Of a stretch of 64,000 nucleotides of DNA, positions 36,810-47,569 are shown piece by piece (position 1 is the stretch's first letter; each line of letters opens with the position of its first letter). The translations under genes were made by a program, and so were the position numbers. Below the pieces are notes generated by a model, which made no database searches, was not told the origin of the DNA, and was given only the letters and a program-made list of their open reading frames with translations. The stretch comes from Oegoconia quadripuncta (Eukaryota; Arthropoda; Insecta; Lepidoptera; Autostichidae). The stretch is taken from assembly GCA_949316235.1 (NCBI GenBank), contig OX438743.1:33945242-34009241 (forward strand), given 5' to 3'.

Positions 36810-39365
36810 TTATCCACACTTTCACAAATGATAAAAACAAGTGAAGATGTTTGTGACATTTCTACAAAATATTCCCATTTTGCACGTGGCGGTGCGAGTG
36901 AGCAGTTCTGGGAACTGAGAGCGTTGTCTGTCACATCCAATTGTGCGCCGCCACCGTTTTGCAATCTTGCCACATTAATTTCGATGTTATCTCTAATAGC
37001 GCTACTGACTTATTTAAATGTAACATCACAACAGATACTAACGTTAAGCGACCGATGTGACATTACAGCCCTCCCGGCTTTCTAAATTAGAAATTCGCCG
37101 TAATACGTAGGTAGGTAATCCATTTTATGTGTCTGCGATTCAATAAAATATTTTCATTATTATGTCTGTGTTTTTTAATCAGAATATAATAATAGGTATT
37201 GCTCAATACTGATAGTCTAATATACTATATCTATGTAAAGAATCGTAACTAGATATTGGATGGTTCGCAGGCGGCAAACCACTTTCCTACCTGAATTGTC
37301 TTATTCGTTCATTGAAAATATATTGAAGTTTTATTAAATTCTATATTTGTTTTATAATTGGCACAACAAAACACCTCAAAAGTTACCTCGGACATCGAAA
37401 GACAGATCTTTCCGACTGTTATAGTCAAATTTATTTGCCAGCCACAGACGAAAATATTTGGCCTAGTTACAGAAAGTACTAAAGTTGCTGTTGTTCCTCA
37501 GCTAATCCTTAAATGTATCGCTAGGAACCTGAAAAAAAACAGGTGACTGAATATACGAAGTTTTTTTTTACATTTACGGTACAGAATACTCATTTTCAGA
37601 GCCCCGACGCATACTTGGCCGTGCCGGTGACACTTTCTAATAATTTATTTCAATTCTTCACTTCCAGAAACCATGATTTTCCGTACCACACCAAAAATGT
37701 TCGTGAAAAAGATCATGTACTAATGTAAAATCACCTACATCTTATATAACTACAAGATTCGCACGTCGTCTAGAAAACTACAGCAATCTAAAACCAGTGA
37801 CTGTATGCAAATTCGAGTTTTTAGTTTTTGAACGCGCGATTACGTTCTATTTCACATCGGCTTCTGAGCGCTCAGAGACGCCTGTTCGAACTCAAGGCGA
37901 GGCTTAAGGTACGAAGACGGTACAGAGTAGAATAGATTCCGAGCTCAGCCTTGCTTCACGCGTTGTCAGGCCGAATAAACTTCCAAATCGATTCCACAGC
38001 TGAGAGTGACACTCCTCGATAAGGTTTGCCCGCGCATCTCTGCATTTGCATAAAGAATACCAAATCGAATTGGTTTTGGTAAATTGATAGGTGTATAGAT
38101 AATGCATACTATGCTTTTGTAGATTTTGGACCATAGTTTTATGTAGATAATGATAGTAAAGTTTGACAAGTTTTGGTCACCATATGTTTAGAATATTCAG
38201 CGGCTGATAACTTTGCCTAACTGCACACAATAAACTTTTCACGAAAATATTCAGTAGCTATGGATTACTGTTTGGAAATAGTTTAATAATAAAAGCAGTG
38301 AAAAATATATGTGTTGATGCCCTCCAATCGGCATGCGTACGGGAATTTTTTTTTACGGTGATAAAAATATTTTGTCCTGCTTTGTTTATTGTTGTATTAT
38401 TTATAAGGTAACCAACTTATTAATACTTAATTCTTATATATAAGATGAACAAGGTCGATTTGGCTATATAGTCGCGGTAAATAACAATATATAAAAAAAT
38501 ATCATATCACCCATGCTTCGGAATCGCCTGTGTGCCAGGCCTCTTACAATTTGCTAACACAAAACGGAAGATACATTTGTTACAAATAAACTCTAATATC
38601 ACAACGACAGTGTTAAAGTTTATGACATAAAATAAAGCACAGGTACCCATTAAAGCAAACAGAAAAAGCTTTATTTGCGTGAAATGGTTATAAAAATGTC
38701 AAATGTTAACATTATGCCGCCCGCAACAGTTTTATTGCATCCCGATTCGCGTCATTTAACGAATCAAGGCCGTTTTGAGGGTTGGTGGAAATATGATATT
38801 GTCAAACTTTAATGTGAAGTCATTTTGAAACGTTGTTTTGTATGTGTTGTTTTTTGATAGTTTTACCGAAAATATTTACTTTTGTAATCCTAATAAGAAA
38901 TGCAATAGACGTTTCTTTATCAGCATTATTTTGTATTCCAATGTGAACGACAAGAGAGCCAGTAAAATTATTGGCTTATATAACATTACTATGTTCAGGA
39001 GTGGACGTCCAGTGGCTGATGATGATGACATTACTTCTGTATTCAGGCTAACAACACATATATAACCTCTGTATTTAAGGTCGAAAGTTGGGGTTATAGT
39101 CAGTAGCGGCTACTTTCCACGAGGTTACTTCCTAGTTTATTATACTTTAGCAGAAAAAAAAAGTTGACGACACTTCAAGTTACACACAACCAGTATAATT
39201 GCACTAAGCGTTTCGCTTATTCGTTTGTACAGCTAAGGTACTGGTTATGGTTGGGTATTGGCATCGGTGTTCCTCGAATTTTACGATATTGGAGTGTGGA
39301 TTGAAACTAGGATGAATAGGTAGGTTTAGAGGCATAGCGTGCTTCATCGTCTACATCTTCGTCAT
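36810..39365. other. Unique sequence with an odd two-strand open frame
   Basis: No gene confirmed. 36828-37085 is open for 85 codons on the plus strand and for 61 on the minus (36788-36973), GC-richer than its surroundings. 37880-38030 is also GC-richer. Neither shows a known domain. Confidence 0.4.
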
Positions 39366-39369
39366 TTTA

Positions 39370-39412
39370 CCAGGTGAGATTGTGGTCAAGGGTGTGTCCA
39401 GTCTATCATAAA
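39370..39412 (+). mobile_element. LINE-type 3' tail scrap (family E)
   Basis: 'ccaggtgagattgtggtcaa' then 'ctatcataaaaaa' is the last part of family E in plus orientation. Confidence 0.5.
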
Positions 39413-39514
39413 AAATATTCAGTTTCTGGTATTCATGCGATTCCGATACAAACTCCACTATATTCATGGGAAGAAAAATAAATGATAACCGCGTTATAAC
39501 AAATAGACTACCTA

Positions 39515-39799
39515 TCACATAAATGGGGCATCAGATAGCTCTTCGAGGATAGCCCCAGCAGAGTTAATTATTTGAGTCAATATTGTGCTTTTAGCAACAC
39601 CGCGTGGACAATCGATCAAGCAGCTGGTCCCAGGGCCACGTAATTTGATACACGTTGGAATGTGGACACAAATAAAATCACTTAGCCGCAGAGTGGCGCC
39701 CTGCGGAGCACATCTACCGCTCACTGTGGGTTGCATCGAGGTAAAATGAGACTGGAAGCGTCGGAGACTCAACACTGGTATTGATATTGGAAGGTTCAA
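39515..39799 (-). other. Unassigned 94-codon open frame
   Basis: The frame contains several cysteines and prolines ('SGRCAPQGATLRLSDF') but no domain I recognise. GC content is above the local average. It may be a decayed element or a chance frame. No splice or promoter context was found. Confidence 0.2.
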
Positions 39800-40081
39800 T
39801 TGTTCAATCCCATTCCAAATGTTGATGGTTCTTGGATTTCAATATTAGATAGATTGTTATCTTTTATTGCTTTTGAGAGGCATGCAATATCTTTGATATT
39901 TTTTGAATTAACAGATAATTTTGTATTAGATCTAAAGAATAGGAGTCACTGAAATTGTGTGTACTTTGAAGTATAAGTACCTACATATATTATGATGTAT
40001 TTGAGGTAGATCTTAGAGTGACAAGTAATTCCATTGTTCCGTGTTCATCTACTGGCTTTCACCACTGGTGGATGAAAATTT

Positions 40082-40300
40082 ACGACCGATTGGTGTCTTA
40101 GATAGTGACCCTGTCAGCTAAACCAATGGTTGCGGGTTCGAATCCCGCGAGGGGTAAATGTTTGTGTGATAAATACGAACATATTATTCCCAAGTCACGG
40201 GTGTTTATATAAATATTTATGTATGTTCATCCGGTACAAGCTTTGCTTAATTTGAGACTTGATTGGTGTTAGTGGCCGAATATTTACTTATTTATTTATA
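40082..40300 (+). mobile_element. SINE A, copy 1 (tRNA-derived)
   Basis: The head 'acgaccgattggtgtcttag' and B-box-like 'ggttcgaatcccgc' resemble a tRNA gene's internal pol III promoter. The body 'aaatgtttgtgtgataaata' and 'acaagctttgcttaatttg' follows, ending in a TTTA-rich tail. Matches copies at 41086-41323 and 59418-59636. Non-coding; needs LINE enzymes to move. Confidence 0.85.
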
Positions 40301-40978
40301 AAATGAAATACTTATTACACATGATTACTTGAACCTTTGCTCTAAGAAATTCCCTAAAGGTATTGTTAGTTGTAGTTCAATGATCTGATCACATATCAAT
40401 GGATGAAATTGTCAGCCTATGTTTTTATTGTAGCTTCATAAATTATTCATTTTATGCTAAGAAAATACATTACTAATTGTCAGCCCGTTCTTTTCCATTT
40501 TCGTAAACGATTTTACATTTAGGCACATTTTGTTTATCTACGTATTTACGTATGAACCCACTGTATTAAAGTGCATAAAAAATTATACTCATTTGTCCAC
40601 AGGAATACCTACAAAAACGCTACTTTTTGTTGGCAATAAAAAATCCGCAAACAAAAGCCTTGGCGCGTGCACTGGAGACATTCAGTTCTGAACTAGAAAA
40701 TTCGTACGGATAAAATAGGGCGTGAAATTGTGCCGCAAATAGGAGATATTTGTTTGTAAAAGCCGTTATTACTCTAAATCTAGACGGAACACACATTTTA
40801 TTTTGGTTTGCATACTATGGAGAGCGATATAAAAGTAACCAAAAAATGCAAGAGTTGGATATACTCGAATACAGTTACTTTCGTAATGTGCCTAACTTTG
40901 TCATTGTTACAGATCTCATATAAAAATATGAGGTAGTCCAAAAAAAACACGGTAATATCTGCTTAATTTTCTTTTGTG
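40301..40978. other. Unique sequence, no gene seen
   Basis: No supported feature. Confidence 0.45.
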
Positions 40979-40979
40979 T

Positions 40980-41362
40980 AGGCATGTGAAGTCCCCAACT
41001 CGCATTGGGCCAGCGTGGTGGACTATGGCCCATACTCCCTCAATATGAAGGAATAAGTATCATTATACGAGGGAAGGCCTATATAGACGACCGATTGGTG
41101 TAGTGGATAGTGACCCTGTCAGCGAAACCAACGGTTGCGGGTTCGAATCCCGCGACGGGTAAATGTTTGTGTGATGAATATGAACATTTACTTCTGAGTC
41201 TTGGATGTTATATAAATATTTATGTATGTTTATCCGTTATCTAGTATCCATAGTACAAGCTTTGCTTAGTTTGTTTGGGACTATAGATGATTGGTGTAAG
41301 TGTCCGAAATATCTATCTATCTCTATCCCTGCAGTGGGATGTTTACGGGCTGATGATGATAG
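40980..41362 (+). mobile_element. SINE C split by a nested SINE A
   Basis: The SINE C body 'agtccccaactcgcattggg' and 'ccagcgtggtggactatggc' runs to 'gggaaggcctatata', is interrupted by SINE A, and resumes at about 41324 with 'tatccctgcagtgggatg' and a 'gctgatgatgat' end. The head is missing. The intact copy at 41983-42294 shows that the two halves belong together. Confidence 0.8.
41086..41323 (+). mobile_element. SINE A, copy 2, nested in SINE C
   Basis: The tRNA-like head 'gattggtgtagtggatagtg' and 'ggttgcgggttcgaatcccg', then 'acaagctttgcttagtttg' and a 'tgtccgaaatatctatctat' tail. Bases 'ctat' border both sides, a possible remnant of the target duplication. Confidence 0.85.
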
Positions 41363-41980
41363 GTATTCTATTTAATCAGTACCACTCGTACTTTCTGAAC
41401 AAAATTTTTCGACGTATTAGATTACCATATTGGTAGGTATCTCGCAGATCGGTTTAGTAAATTTTCTCCTTTGTACTACAAATTTATTAACTAATGGGAA
41501 AGTAATAAATAGACTTTTCTTTTACCTAATACAACGTGTAGATAGTATTGTTACTTTATAATCACAAATGTAAGTAGGTACCTAACAATAATTTATAACT
41601 GTGGTTGTAACAACGGTTGTTGGAAAAATCGTATTACTTTTCTTGTTAGCATAGGTGGGCCTTTGTAAATAAAAACCTTCATTTATAACTTCCCATAAAC
41701 TAGCTGGCAAAGCTTAAACAAACAGTGCAATTCATACTGCAGTGTACTGTTTCAGAACAATCTCACATTGAACTCACACCTAGTTCACAGAATACGGATG
41801 CACATTGATAAATAGCTGTAGTTTCTTTAGAACAAAGTGGGTTATATTTCGTTCCCACACAGTAAACGTTTATTGAATAAGTAAGCAGAGGATTTCGTAA
41901 AGTTACATAGATATGTGTACTTAAATACCGCTCCGGTGCTTTACAACTTGACATATATTTATATATAGGTACTATGAAAA
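41363..41980. other. Unique sequence, no gene seen
   Basis: No supported feature. Confidence 0.45.
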
Positions 41981-41982
41981 AA

Positions 41983-42294
41983 GACCGTCCGTAGCTCAAT
42001 GGAGGAGACACAGACTCCGAATTTGGGAGATCCAGGTTCGATCCCCAGGCAGGCCATGTACCAAAGAGTTTTTAAATTTAATTTAATTACTTATGTACAT
42101 TTATCCGACTGCTCTGAAACGGTGAAGGAAAACATGGTGAGGAAACCTACATGCCTGAGATATTAAAAAAAAATCGAAGGCAAGTGAAGTCCCCAACCCG
42201 CACTGGGCCAGCGTGGTGGATTACGGCCCATACTCCCTCAATATGAAGGAAGGTCTATATCCCTGCAGTGGGATGTTTACGGACAGATGATTAA
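41983..42294 (+). mobile_element. SINE C, complete tRNA-derived copy
   Basis: The head 'gtccgtagctcaatggagga' holds an A box and 'ggttcgatccccagg' a B box, as in a tRNA gene. The middle has 'ggtgaggaaacctacatgcc', then the conserved 3' domain 'gcactgggccagcgtggtgg', 'cccatactccctcaatatga' and 'ctgcagtgggatgtttacgg'. It is a SINE, not a working tRNA: the acceptor stem does not close and a long tail follows. Confidence 0.85.
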
Positions 42295-42426
42295 ATTAAC
42301 TGCGATATACTTAAACGTGAATTAAATATGAATTGATCTCTTCAATCTTTCTAAACATAAATAAAAACTACATCTTCCCAAAGAAACTAAATCAGTGATT
42401 AACATAAGACAATGTCGAACGGAATC

Positions 42427-42489
42427 AGTAATCACTTAACATCAGGTGTGATTGAGGTCAAGTACGAACCCGTTATGCATAAAAAAAAA
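42427..42489 (+). mobile_element. LINE-type 3' tail (family F)
   Basis: 'aacatcaggtgtgattgagg' and 'acgaacccgttatgcataaaa' end in poly(A) on the plus strand. Confidence 0.7.
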
Positions 42490-43015
42490 TCAATATCTTA
42501 CTAAAACAATTATAATTGTCAAAATTGATAGAAGCTGTAGATATAATTCATTAAGGGATGGAATGCTATATAACTTCAACTGGAAAACAATGTTGTTGAT
42601 CCCGTAGTGTAGCCGCAAGAAAAATGTTATTAACTAGTAATGTTTAATTCTTTAAGGAGGCATTTAAGTAGGAGGCCTTTAAGGCTGCGCCGAGCGAAAG
42701 ACGCGCGCGCTGTTTAGGTATTTCGCTTGATGCGAATGTGCGTATGGCAGACCGAACACCGTCCGAGCGTAAACATATGTAACTCACATTTTCTTTATTG
42801 GGGGTTGTATTGGATTTCTTCTCGCAATAATTTTCAGGGCTATTTAGTATCAATTATTTTTACTTTGTCTACTCCTTTTTAATATTGACCAAATGTGCTA
42901 AAAATTAAAACAAAATCCTTGTTAAATTTAATTTTTATTGATCTTTTAGGAAAGTTTATCAATAATGTAAAACTATTGGTGATGTTGCAAAATCTACAGA
43001 TTATAAAACGCAAAA
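42490..43015. other. Unique sequence, no gene seen
   Basis: No supported feature. A minus-strand frame at 42644-42853 lacks motifs. Confidence 0.45.
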
Positions 43016-43292
43016 GTTCAATTCAATTCAATTTATTAATGTGAAACACAGGTATAAAAGATGTTAGTAAATATTATGGTATAAGTAACACTGTGATCTA
43101 CTCCATTTTGATGATTGTGATCCATTTTGGCATACAAAAAAAATGGTTAGTTATTTATCTAAGGTAGGTACATAGGCTTATCTAAGATGGTAGGAATTTT
43201 TTGCAAAAAAAAAAAACAAATATATTACAGTAGATACCCATTAGCTTAGTTTCGAAAATTAATATTATAATTCCATGTCAATTATTAAGGAC

Positions 43293-43735
43293 AATGTTAA
43301 AATTGTAAAATACGATTGAAATTGGTAAATAAAAATGTCAAATTGAAATGAAATTAGATTAAAATTACATAGTCATGGAATATTTAACATGAATTATATT
43401 CAGTCATTTATACATTATTCAACACATAGAGTCAATAATAATATAACAAGTCAAATAGTAACTCAATGCAAATTAACAACTGCAAATTTAAATTAGGTGC
43501 TGTTTATTATTTGTAATTAGGTAATGTTAAAATTGTAAAATACGATTGAAATTGGTAAATAAAAATGTCAAATTGAAATGAAATTAGATTAAAATTACAT
43601 AGTCATGGAATATTTAACATGAATTATATTCAGTCATTTATACATTATTCAACACATAGAGTCAATAATAATATAACAAGTCAAATAGTAACTCAATGCA
43701 AATTAACAACTGCAAATTTAAATTAGGTGCTGTTT
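43293..43735 (-). repeat. 213-bp perfect direct repeat in a LINE 3' UTR
   Basis: 43293-43505 and 43523-43735 look identical base for base, separated by 17 bp (period 230). Identity this high next to a decayed reading frame points to a recent duplication or to gene conversion. Confidence 0.9.
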
Positions 43736-43768
43736 TCCCGCTCAGAAACAATCAAGCAGATTTGTCAT

Positions 43769-44134
43769 TCAAGAAATCTTTAATGGAATAATGTGTTTTT
43801 CTATTAAATATTTAAACAACGAACTCTTGAATGTACTTAGATCATGAAATTCTCGAATGAATTTAGGTATCTTATTGTATATTATTGGTGCCATTGCAAA
43901 GATGCTATTTCTAAAAAGTGTAGTTTTACAGGATACTAAACGTAACTGATCACGTCGCCGTGCTCGTTTAACATGTTCAAAATGCTCAGGATTAGACCGA
44001 ACAAAAATTGCAGTCTCGTAAATATAAATAGAAGGAACCGTGAGTAAATTCAGCTGCTTATAGAAGGGTTTGCAAGAATCTGTGCGTCGCAAATTACAAA
44101 TAACTCTTATACATCGCTTCTGGGCTATAAACAC
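43769..44134 (-). pseudogene. LINE ORF2 C-terminal region
   Basis: The 121-residue frame has 'FIAQKRCIRVICNLRRTDSC', 'SIYIYETAIFVR', 'LRLVSCKTTLFRNSIF' and 'IIYNKIPKFI', the C-terminal block after the RT thumb in Jockey/CR1-like elements. Upstream in the same frame the family sequence 'SIIFWGNATDNEQVF' is readable, so the methionine at 44134 is not a real start. A frame break near 44172-44178 separates it from the RT palm. It ends at a stop 54 bp before the 3' UTR repeat. Confidence 0.85.
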
Positions 44135-44171
44135 TTGTTCATTGTCTGTGGCATTCCCCCAGAAAATTATA

Positions 44172-44680
44172 CTAGGTATATCTCAGAGTAGAAGCTACGT
44201 AGCCATGATAGGCCGTAAGTACAGCTCCGCGGTTAACAGTTTTGCTTAAGATATGTAATGCATATGAGAACTTTGTTACTTTTTTGCATACTTCATTTAT
44301 TTGTGTCGTCCATTCCATGTTACTGTCAATACTAATACCCAAGAATTGAGTTACTGATGCTTCATCCACCCTTTTACTATTATATTGTACATTTGTTGTC
44401 ATATTTAAATGGTTTCTTTGTTTAAAGTTCATTATTTTCGTTTTGTCTAGGTTAATCTTAAGGTTATTACATTCCAACCAGTCAATGATAGATGAAAGAC
44501 TGCTGTTGATATCCTCTTCATCCTCATATACCACAGTGCTATCATCGGCAAATAACACCATAGGATGATTTGTAGATTTCGGAATGTCATTTATATATAT
44601 TAGAAAAAGGAGTGGGCCTAATACACTGGCCTTGAGGTACACCGTAGTGCACATGTCTAGTTCCAGATGTATAGGATTGT
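44172..44680 (-). pseudogene. LINE reverse transcriptase palm, frameshifted
   Basis: The frame carries 'SVLGPLLFLIYINDIP', the active-site 'FADD' (about residues 35-38 counted from the methionine at 44654), 'LKINLDKTKIM' and 'VTQFLGISIDSNMEWTTQI'. Immediately upstream, the neighbouring frame reads 'RHVHYGVPQG', the block expected just before 'SVLGP'. One extra base near 44628-44632 therefore separates them. The shift happens to put the RT palm in frame with the exon at 44680-44846. It ends at a TAG at 44172. Confidence 0.85.
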
Positions 44681-44846
44681 ATGTATGTATACAACCAAGT
44701 GCTGAGTTATGACTTGAAATTTCTTGTAGTTGTTGATAAATGTAAGTAAAATTTATAATTCTGTTTCCGTTTATTGTAATTTCTTCTTGCTTTTCATTTT
44801 CAATATCTATATTTAATTCAAAATCAGACGTTTCTTGCGGAGATTC
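44680..44846 (-). pseudogene. Exon 2 of a Mutator-like transposase-type gene, truncated by a LINE
   Basis: It opens at a splice acceptor (pyrimidine run, then AG at 44847-44848) with phase 0. It reads 'ESPQETSDFELNIDIE', then 'NGNRIINFTYIYQQLQEIS' and 'SHNSALGC'. The G-N-R-I-I, Q-L and H...GC pattern recalls the beginning of the Mutator-like transposase domain widespread in insects (recall, not searched). After 'GC' the similarity ends and a LINE reverse transcriptase begins, so the catalytic part is missing. The frame stays open across the junction to 44172. Function of an intact relative would be DNA transposition, or a domesticated role; this copy cannot do either alone. Confidence 0.55.
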
Positions 44847-44963
44847 CTAAAAAAACAGCATTACTAGTAGTTGTCCAAAATAAGTTATTCAGTCAATTAT
44901 GAAAACTCTTATCAAATGTCCAATTGAATTAAGTGCGTTCCTTGTGTACGGTGAATGTATTTA

Positions 44964-45721
44964 TCTTAAATATATAAAGGAAGAAACTGACTGACTGACT
45001 GATAAATATATAAAGGAAGAAACTGACTGACTGACTGACTGACTGACTGACATATCAACGCACAGGCCAAACCGCTGGGTCTAGAGTTTCCAAATTTGGC
45101 ACGTAGGTTCCTTACGAGGTCTAGGGGAGCACTAAGAAAGGATTTTTCAAAATTCACCCTTTAAGGGGGTGAAACAGGGGTGGGAAGTTTGTATGAAGAA
45201 ACAGTATAACTTGGACATTTCGACTATTTTCGACTCGAAACTTCACAAGAGTACTCCTAGGAACAAATAAGCTAATACGTGTTTTGAGATTTTTCGAAAA
45301 ACAACCCCCTGGGTTGTGAAATGGGGGTTAAAACCATAAAATCGATATTGGTGTCGTTATTTAGGTTTTATGGGATGTTGATTATGAAAATGACATTTAT
45401 TTTAAGTTAACCCTCTAGGGTTGAGACAGGGGTGGGGTTTCTACCAAAAAAGTCTAATTGGACAACATGTTGTTTATAAGGAAGTACTTTAATAAATATA
45501 AACCAGAATTTTTCAGAAAGGTCTTTTAATGGATCCCTGTCTTAATTCATTTACCTGGCAAAACACCAACATGGTTCCACATACCTGTTATCTGCCCAGG
45601 GTCTTTTCCTGTTTGAGATAAACTCTACATGGTAATTTTTCTGCTGAATGTATTCCCGTGGGAAAGTAATAAAGTGTTGATTCATGTAGTCTACGCGGAC
45701 GAAGTCGCGGGCAGCTGCTAG
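44964..45721 (+). mobile_element. Helitron-like element, about 758 bp
   Basis: It starts TC after an A (A|tcttaaatatataaagg) and ends CTAG before a T, as Helitrons do. A hairpin 'cgcggacgaagtcgcg' sits about 10 nt before the end. Inside are a CTGA microsatellite and 'ccaaatttggcacgtaggtt'. No Rep/helicase frame, so non-autonomous. It lies wholly in the intron of the Mutator-like gene fragment. Confidence 0.7.
44985..45052 (+). repeat. CTGA microsatellite with duplicated Helitron 5' end
   Basis: Two CTGA runs are each preceded by 'aaatatataaaggaagaaa', so the first ~37 bp of the Helitron are present twice in tandem. Confidence 0.85.
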
Positions 45722-45947
45722 TGTAACATAACAAAGAACTTACACTATGGCGACTTTGTCGAAAAAAAAATTCACTCCCCAATCCCCAAACAAATCGGCA
45801 ATCGGCTGATCGAAATTAGGATGGGAAATAAATTTTTTGTTATTTTTTTTCAACCATGTCGCCACAGTGAAAGTCGTTTGTTATGTTACATACCTACATT
45901 CACCGTACAAATTGGACCTTATATTTGCTACAATTACAAGAACTGAC

Positions 45948-46044
45948 CTGTTCATTATCAATTTGCGTTGTAGTTTTATTTTTTTTCTTGAATCTCGTCT
46001 TGCTTATTAATTTATAATATCTTTTTTTACGGTTTCCCATTTTA
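45948..46044 (-). CDS. Exon 1 of a Mutator-like transposase-type gene
   Basis: The exon starts after a TTTGTTTCAG acceptor with 'TAAAATG' and codes 31 residues ('MGNRKKRYYKLISKTRFKKK' and 'NKTTTQIDNEQ') before a GTCAGT donor, phase 0. The short, very basic start (12 K/R among the first 20 residues) looks like a nucleic-acid-binding or nuclear localisation segment. Similar basic starts head Mutator-like genes in moths, by recall. An upstream non-coding exon is implied by the acceptor. Exon 2 lies at 44680-44846. Whether the gene is expressed is unknown. Confidence 0.55.
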
Positions 46045-46194
46045 CTGAAACAAATAATAGTTTATTACTGTAATGAATGACGCCATTGCAGTTTTCTTAA
46101 CTTGGCTCATCTTGTCGAACTCCACCCAACTAGACCAATATAATTGTCAATCCGAAATTTTATTTCGAAAAAATAATGAATGATTAAATAAGTG

Positions 46195-46305
46195 AAAGAA
46201 TACTCTTTATTGCACAAGAAATGAAACAACAGTAATATAGGTACTACAGTTATGATAAACTACATTGTACAACTGCGGTGACCTCTTCCGGACAACCGGT
46301 GGTTA
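46195..46305 (-). mobile_element. LINE-type 3' tail (family G)
   Basis: The minus strand reads 'ggttgtccggaagaggtcac', 'cgcagttgtacaatgtag' and ends 'tcttgtgcaataaagagtat', the clearest family G ending in the window. Confidence 0.65.
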
Positions 46306-46574
46306 AAAGAAAATTAAAATTAAAAATTAAAAAAAAAAGAGAGGTTATTAAAAAGGACAGCTTTACTAAAAATATATGATAATTATAACATGACAGACAA
46401 AACCAGAATAAAGTTGCTACGCAACTGACCAATGTCTTAATGAAAGTACAGAACAATAACCTAAATGTAATATGTACATACATCACATATACTTAACTAC
46501 TGTAACGTCTCTTGGTATTTTTTGTATGCAAGAAAAAGTTAGCAGTCTATTTAAAACTCCGAAAAATATACTTA

Positions 46575-46740
46575 CACCGTTTTCGGCCGTCGCCGGTACA
46601 CGAAATGACGCGATCGGTGTGTATAGTGGCGCTCAACAAAGTGACGTGCGCTCGCTCTGAACACTTGTGGGCGACTGAATCACAGCGATGCGCGACATTA
46701 TTTTATATCGCCGCGCGGCCGCCATAGTAAAAATGTATGG
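46575..46740. promoter_or_regulatory. CpG-rich segment, possible promoter
   Basis: A sharply GC- and CpG-rich stretch ('cggccgtcgccggtacacga', 'atcgccgcgcggccgccata') sits about 550 bp upstream of exon 1 of the minus-strand gene fragment. Position and composition suit a promoter or 5' exon, but no initiator or TATA element can be fixed. Confidence 0.3.
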
Positions 46741-47140
46741 CGGATTTGAAGCGCATTTTGATAAATTCATATCTTAATTGCCTAATACAATTTTTTATAT
46801 TGGAGACGGTAAATTTGTAGTATAAACACTCCTGTTTCGGTTGAACTAAAAATAAGCGTAGATTTCTAATGTTATAAACTAAAAAAATACTTAACGCCAC
46901 CATACGTTTTTTGCATTTTTGTCTAACTTTCCGTAATTTTGTAGAGTAATGTATAAATAATTTTAACATTTTTCCACGGAGTAAATATTTAGACATTCTT
47001 CGTCATGGTAAAAGTATTTTTTTTTAATGTGTATATCAAGTATTGTTGAATTTATCAACTTAACAGTAACTGCTGTTTTAGCACATTTCCCTCGGCGCAG
47101 GCTTAGGCTTTGAACGCCAAATCTGTCACCTGGTGTCCGC
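46741..47140. other. AT-rich sequence, no gene seen
   Basis: Open minus-strand frames at 46703-47259 show no motif. Confidence 0.4.
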
Positions 47141-47143
47141 AAA

Positions 47144-47568
47144 CAATGGATTTTCAATTGTATTTCAGTAGCAGCAATGAAGTGCTTCGACCGGCACACT
47201 AAAACAATAGGTTCCGGTTGTATTTCGGAGGTACCTATTTTAGATGTCGGGTTTCTCAAAATAAAGGAACATGAGGTAAAAGTTAAATATTGAGAAAAGA
47301 ATTACTGAAAAGAAACTTTGTATATTTTTAATGATAAGGCAATCTAATGGATTGCTATTTTAATGTCCCGTATAATCAATGGATTTTCAATGTGTTAAGA
47401 AAGTATTTCAGTAGAAGCATCAAAATTCTTCGGAATGCACATTAAAACAATTGGTCCCGATTGTATTTAAGAGGTACATTAGGTATCGAGTTTCTCAAAA
47501 CAAAGGAACGTGAGGTAAAAGCAAATTGAATTAAATATTGAGAAAAGAATTACTGAAAAGAAACTTTA
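47144..47568. repeat. Diverged tandem duplication, period about 233 bp
   Basis: 47144-47319 and 47377-47568 share ordered blocks: 'caatggattttcaa', 'tatttcagtag', 'gagtttctcaaaa' (gggtttctcaaaa in the first copy), 'aaaggaac.tgaggtaaaag' and 'tgagaaaagaattactgaaa'. The copies differ by substitutions and small indels, so the duplication is old. Confidence 0.75.
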
Positions 47569-47569
47569 T

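Larger units (their letters stand above)
43016..44680 (-). mobile_element. 5'-truncated Jockey/CR1-like LINE
   Basis: Minus-strand non-LTR element whose remaining part runs from the RT palm to the 3' end. The coding part is at 44680-43769. The 3' UTR holds a perfect 213-bp direct repeat and ends in a 'ttgaattgaattgaa' microsatellite tail at about 43018-43032. The 5' junction lies inside another gene's exon near 44680. No target-site duplication was recognised. Confidence 0.8.
44847..45947 (-). other. Intron of the Mutator-like gene fragment
   Basis: It begins GTCAGT (45947 downward) and ends TTTTTTTAG (44847), about 1.1 kb, a canonical GT-AG intron. Most of it is a Helitron lying in the opposite orientation. 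Confidence 0.6.

Noticed and set aside
41983..42060. tRNA gene
   Set aside because: A and B boxes are present, but the acceptor stem does not pair and a SINE body follows. It is the head of SINE C.
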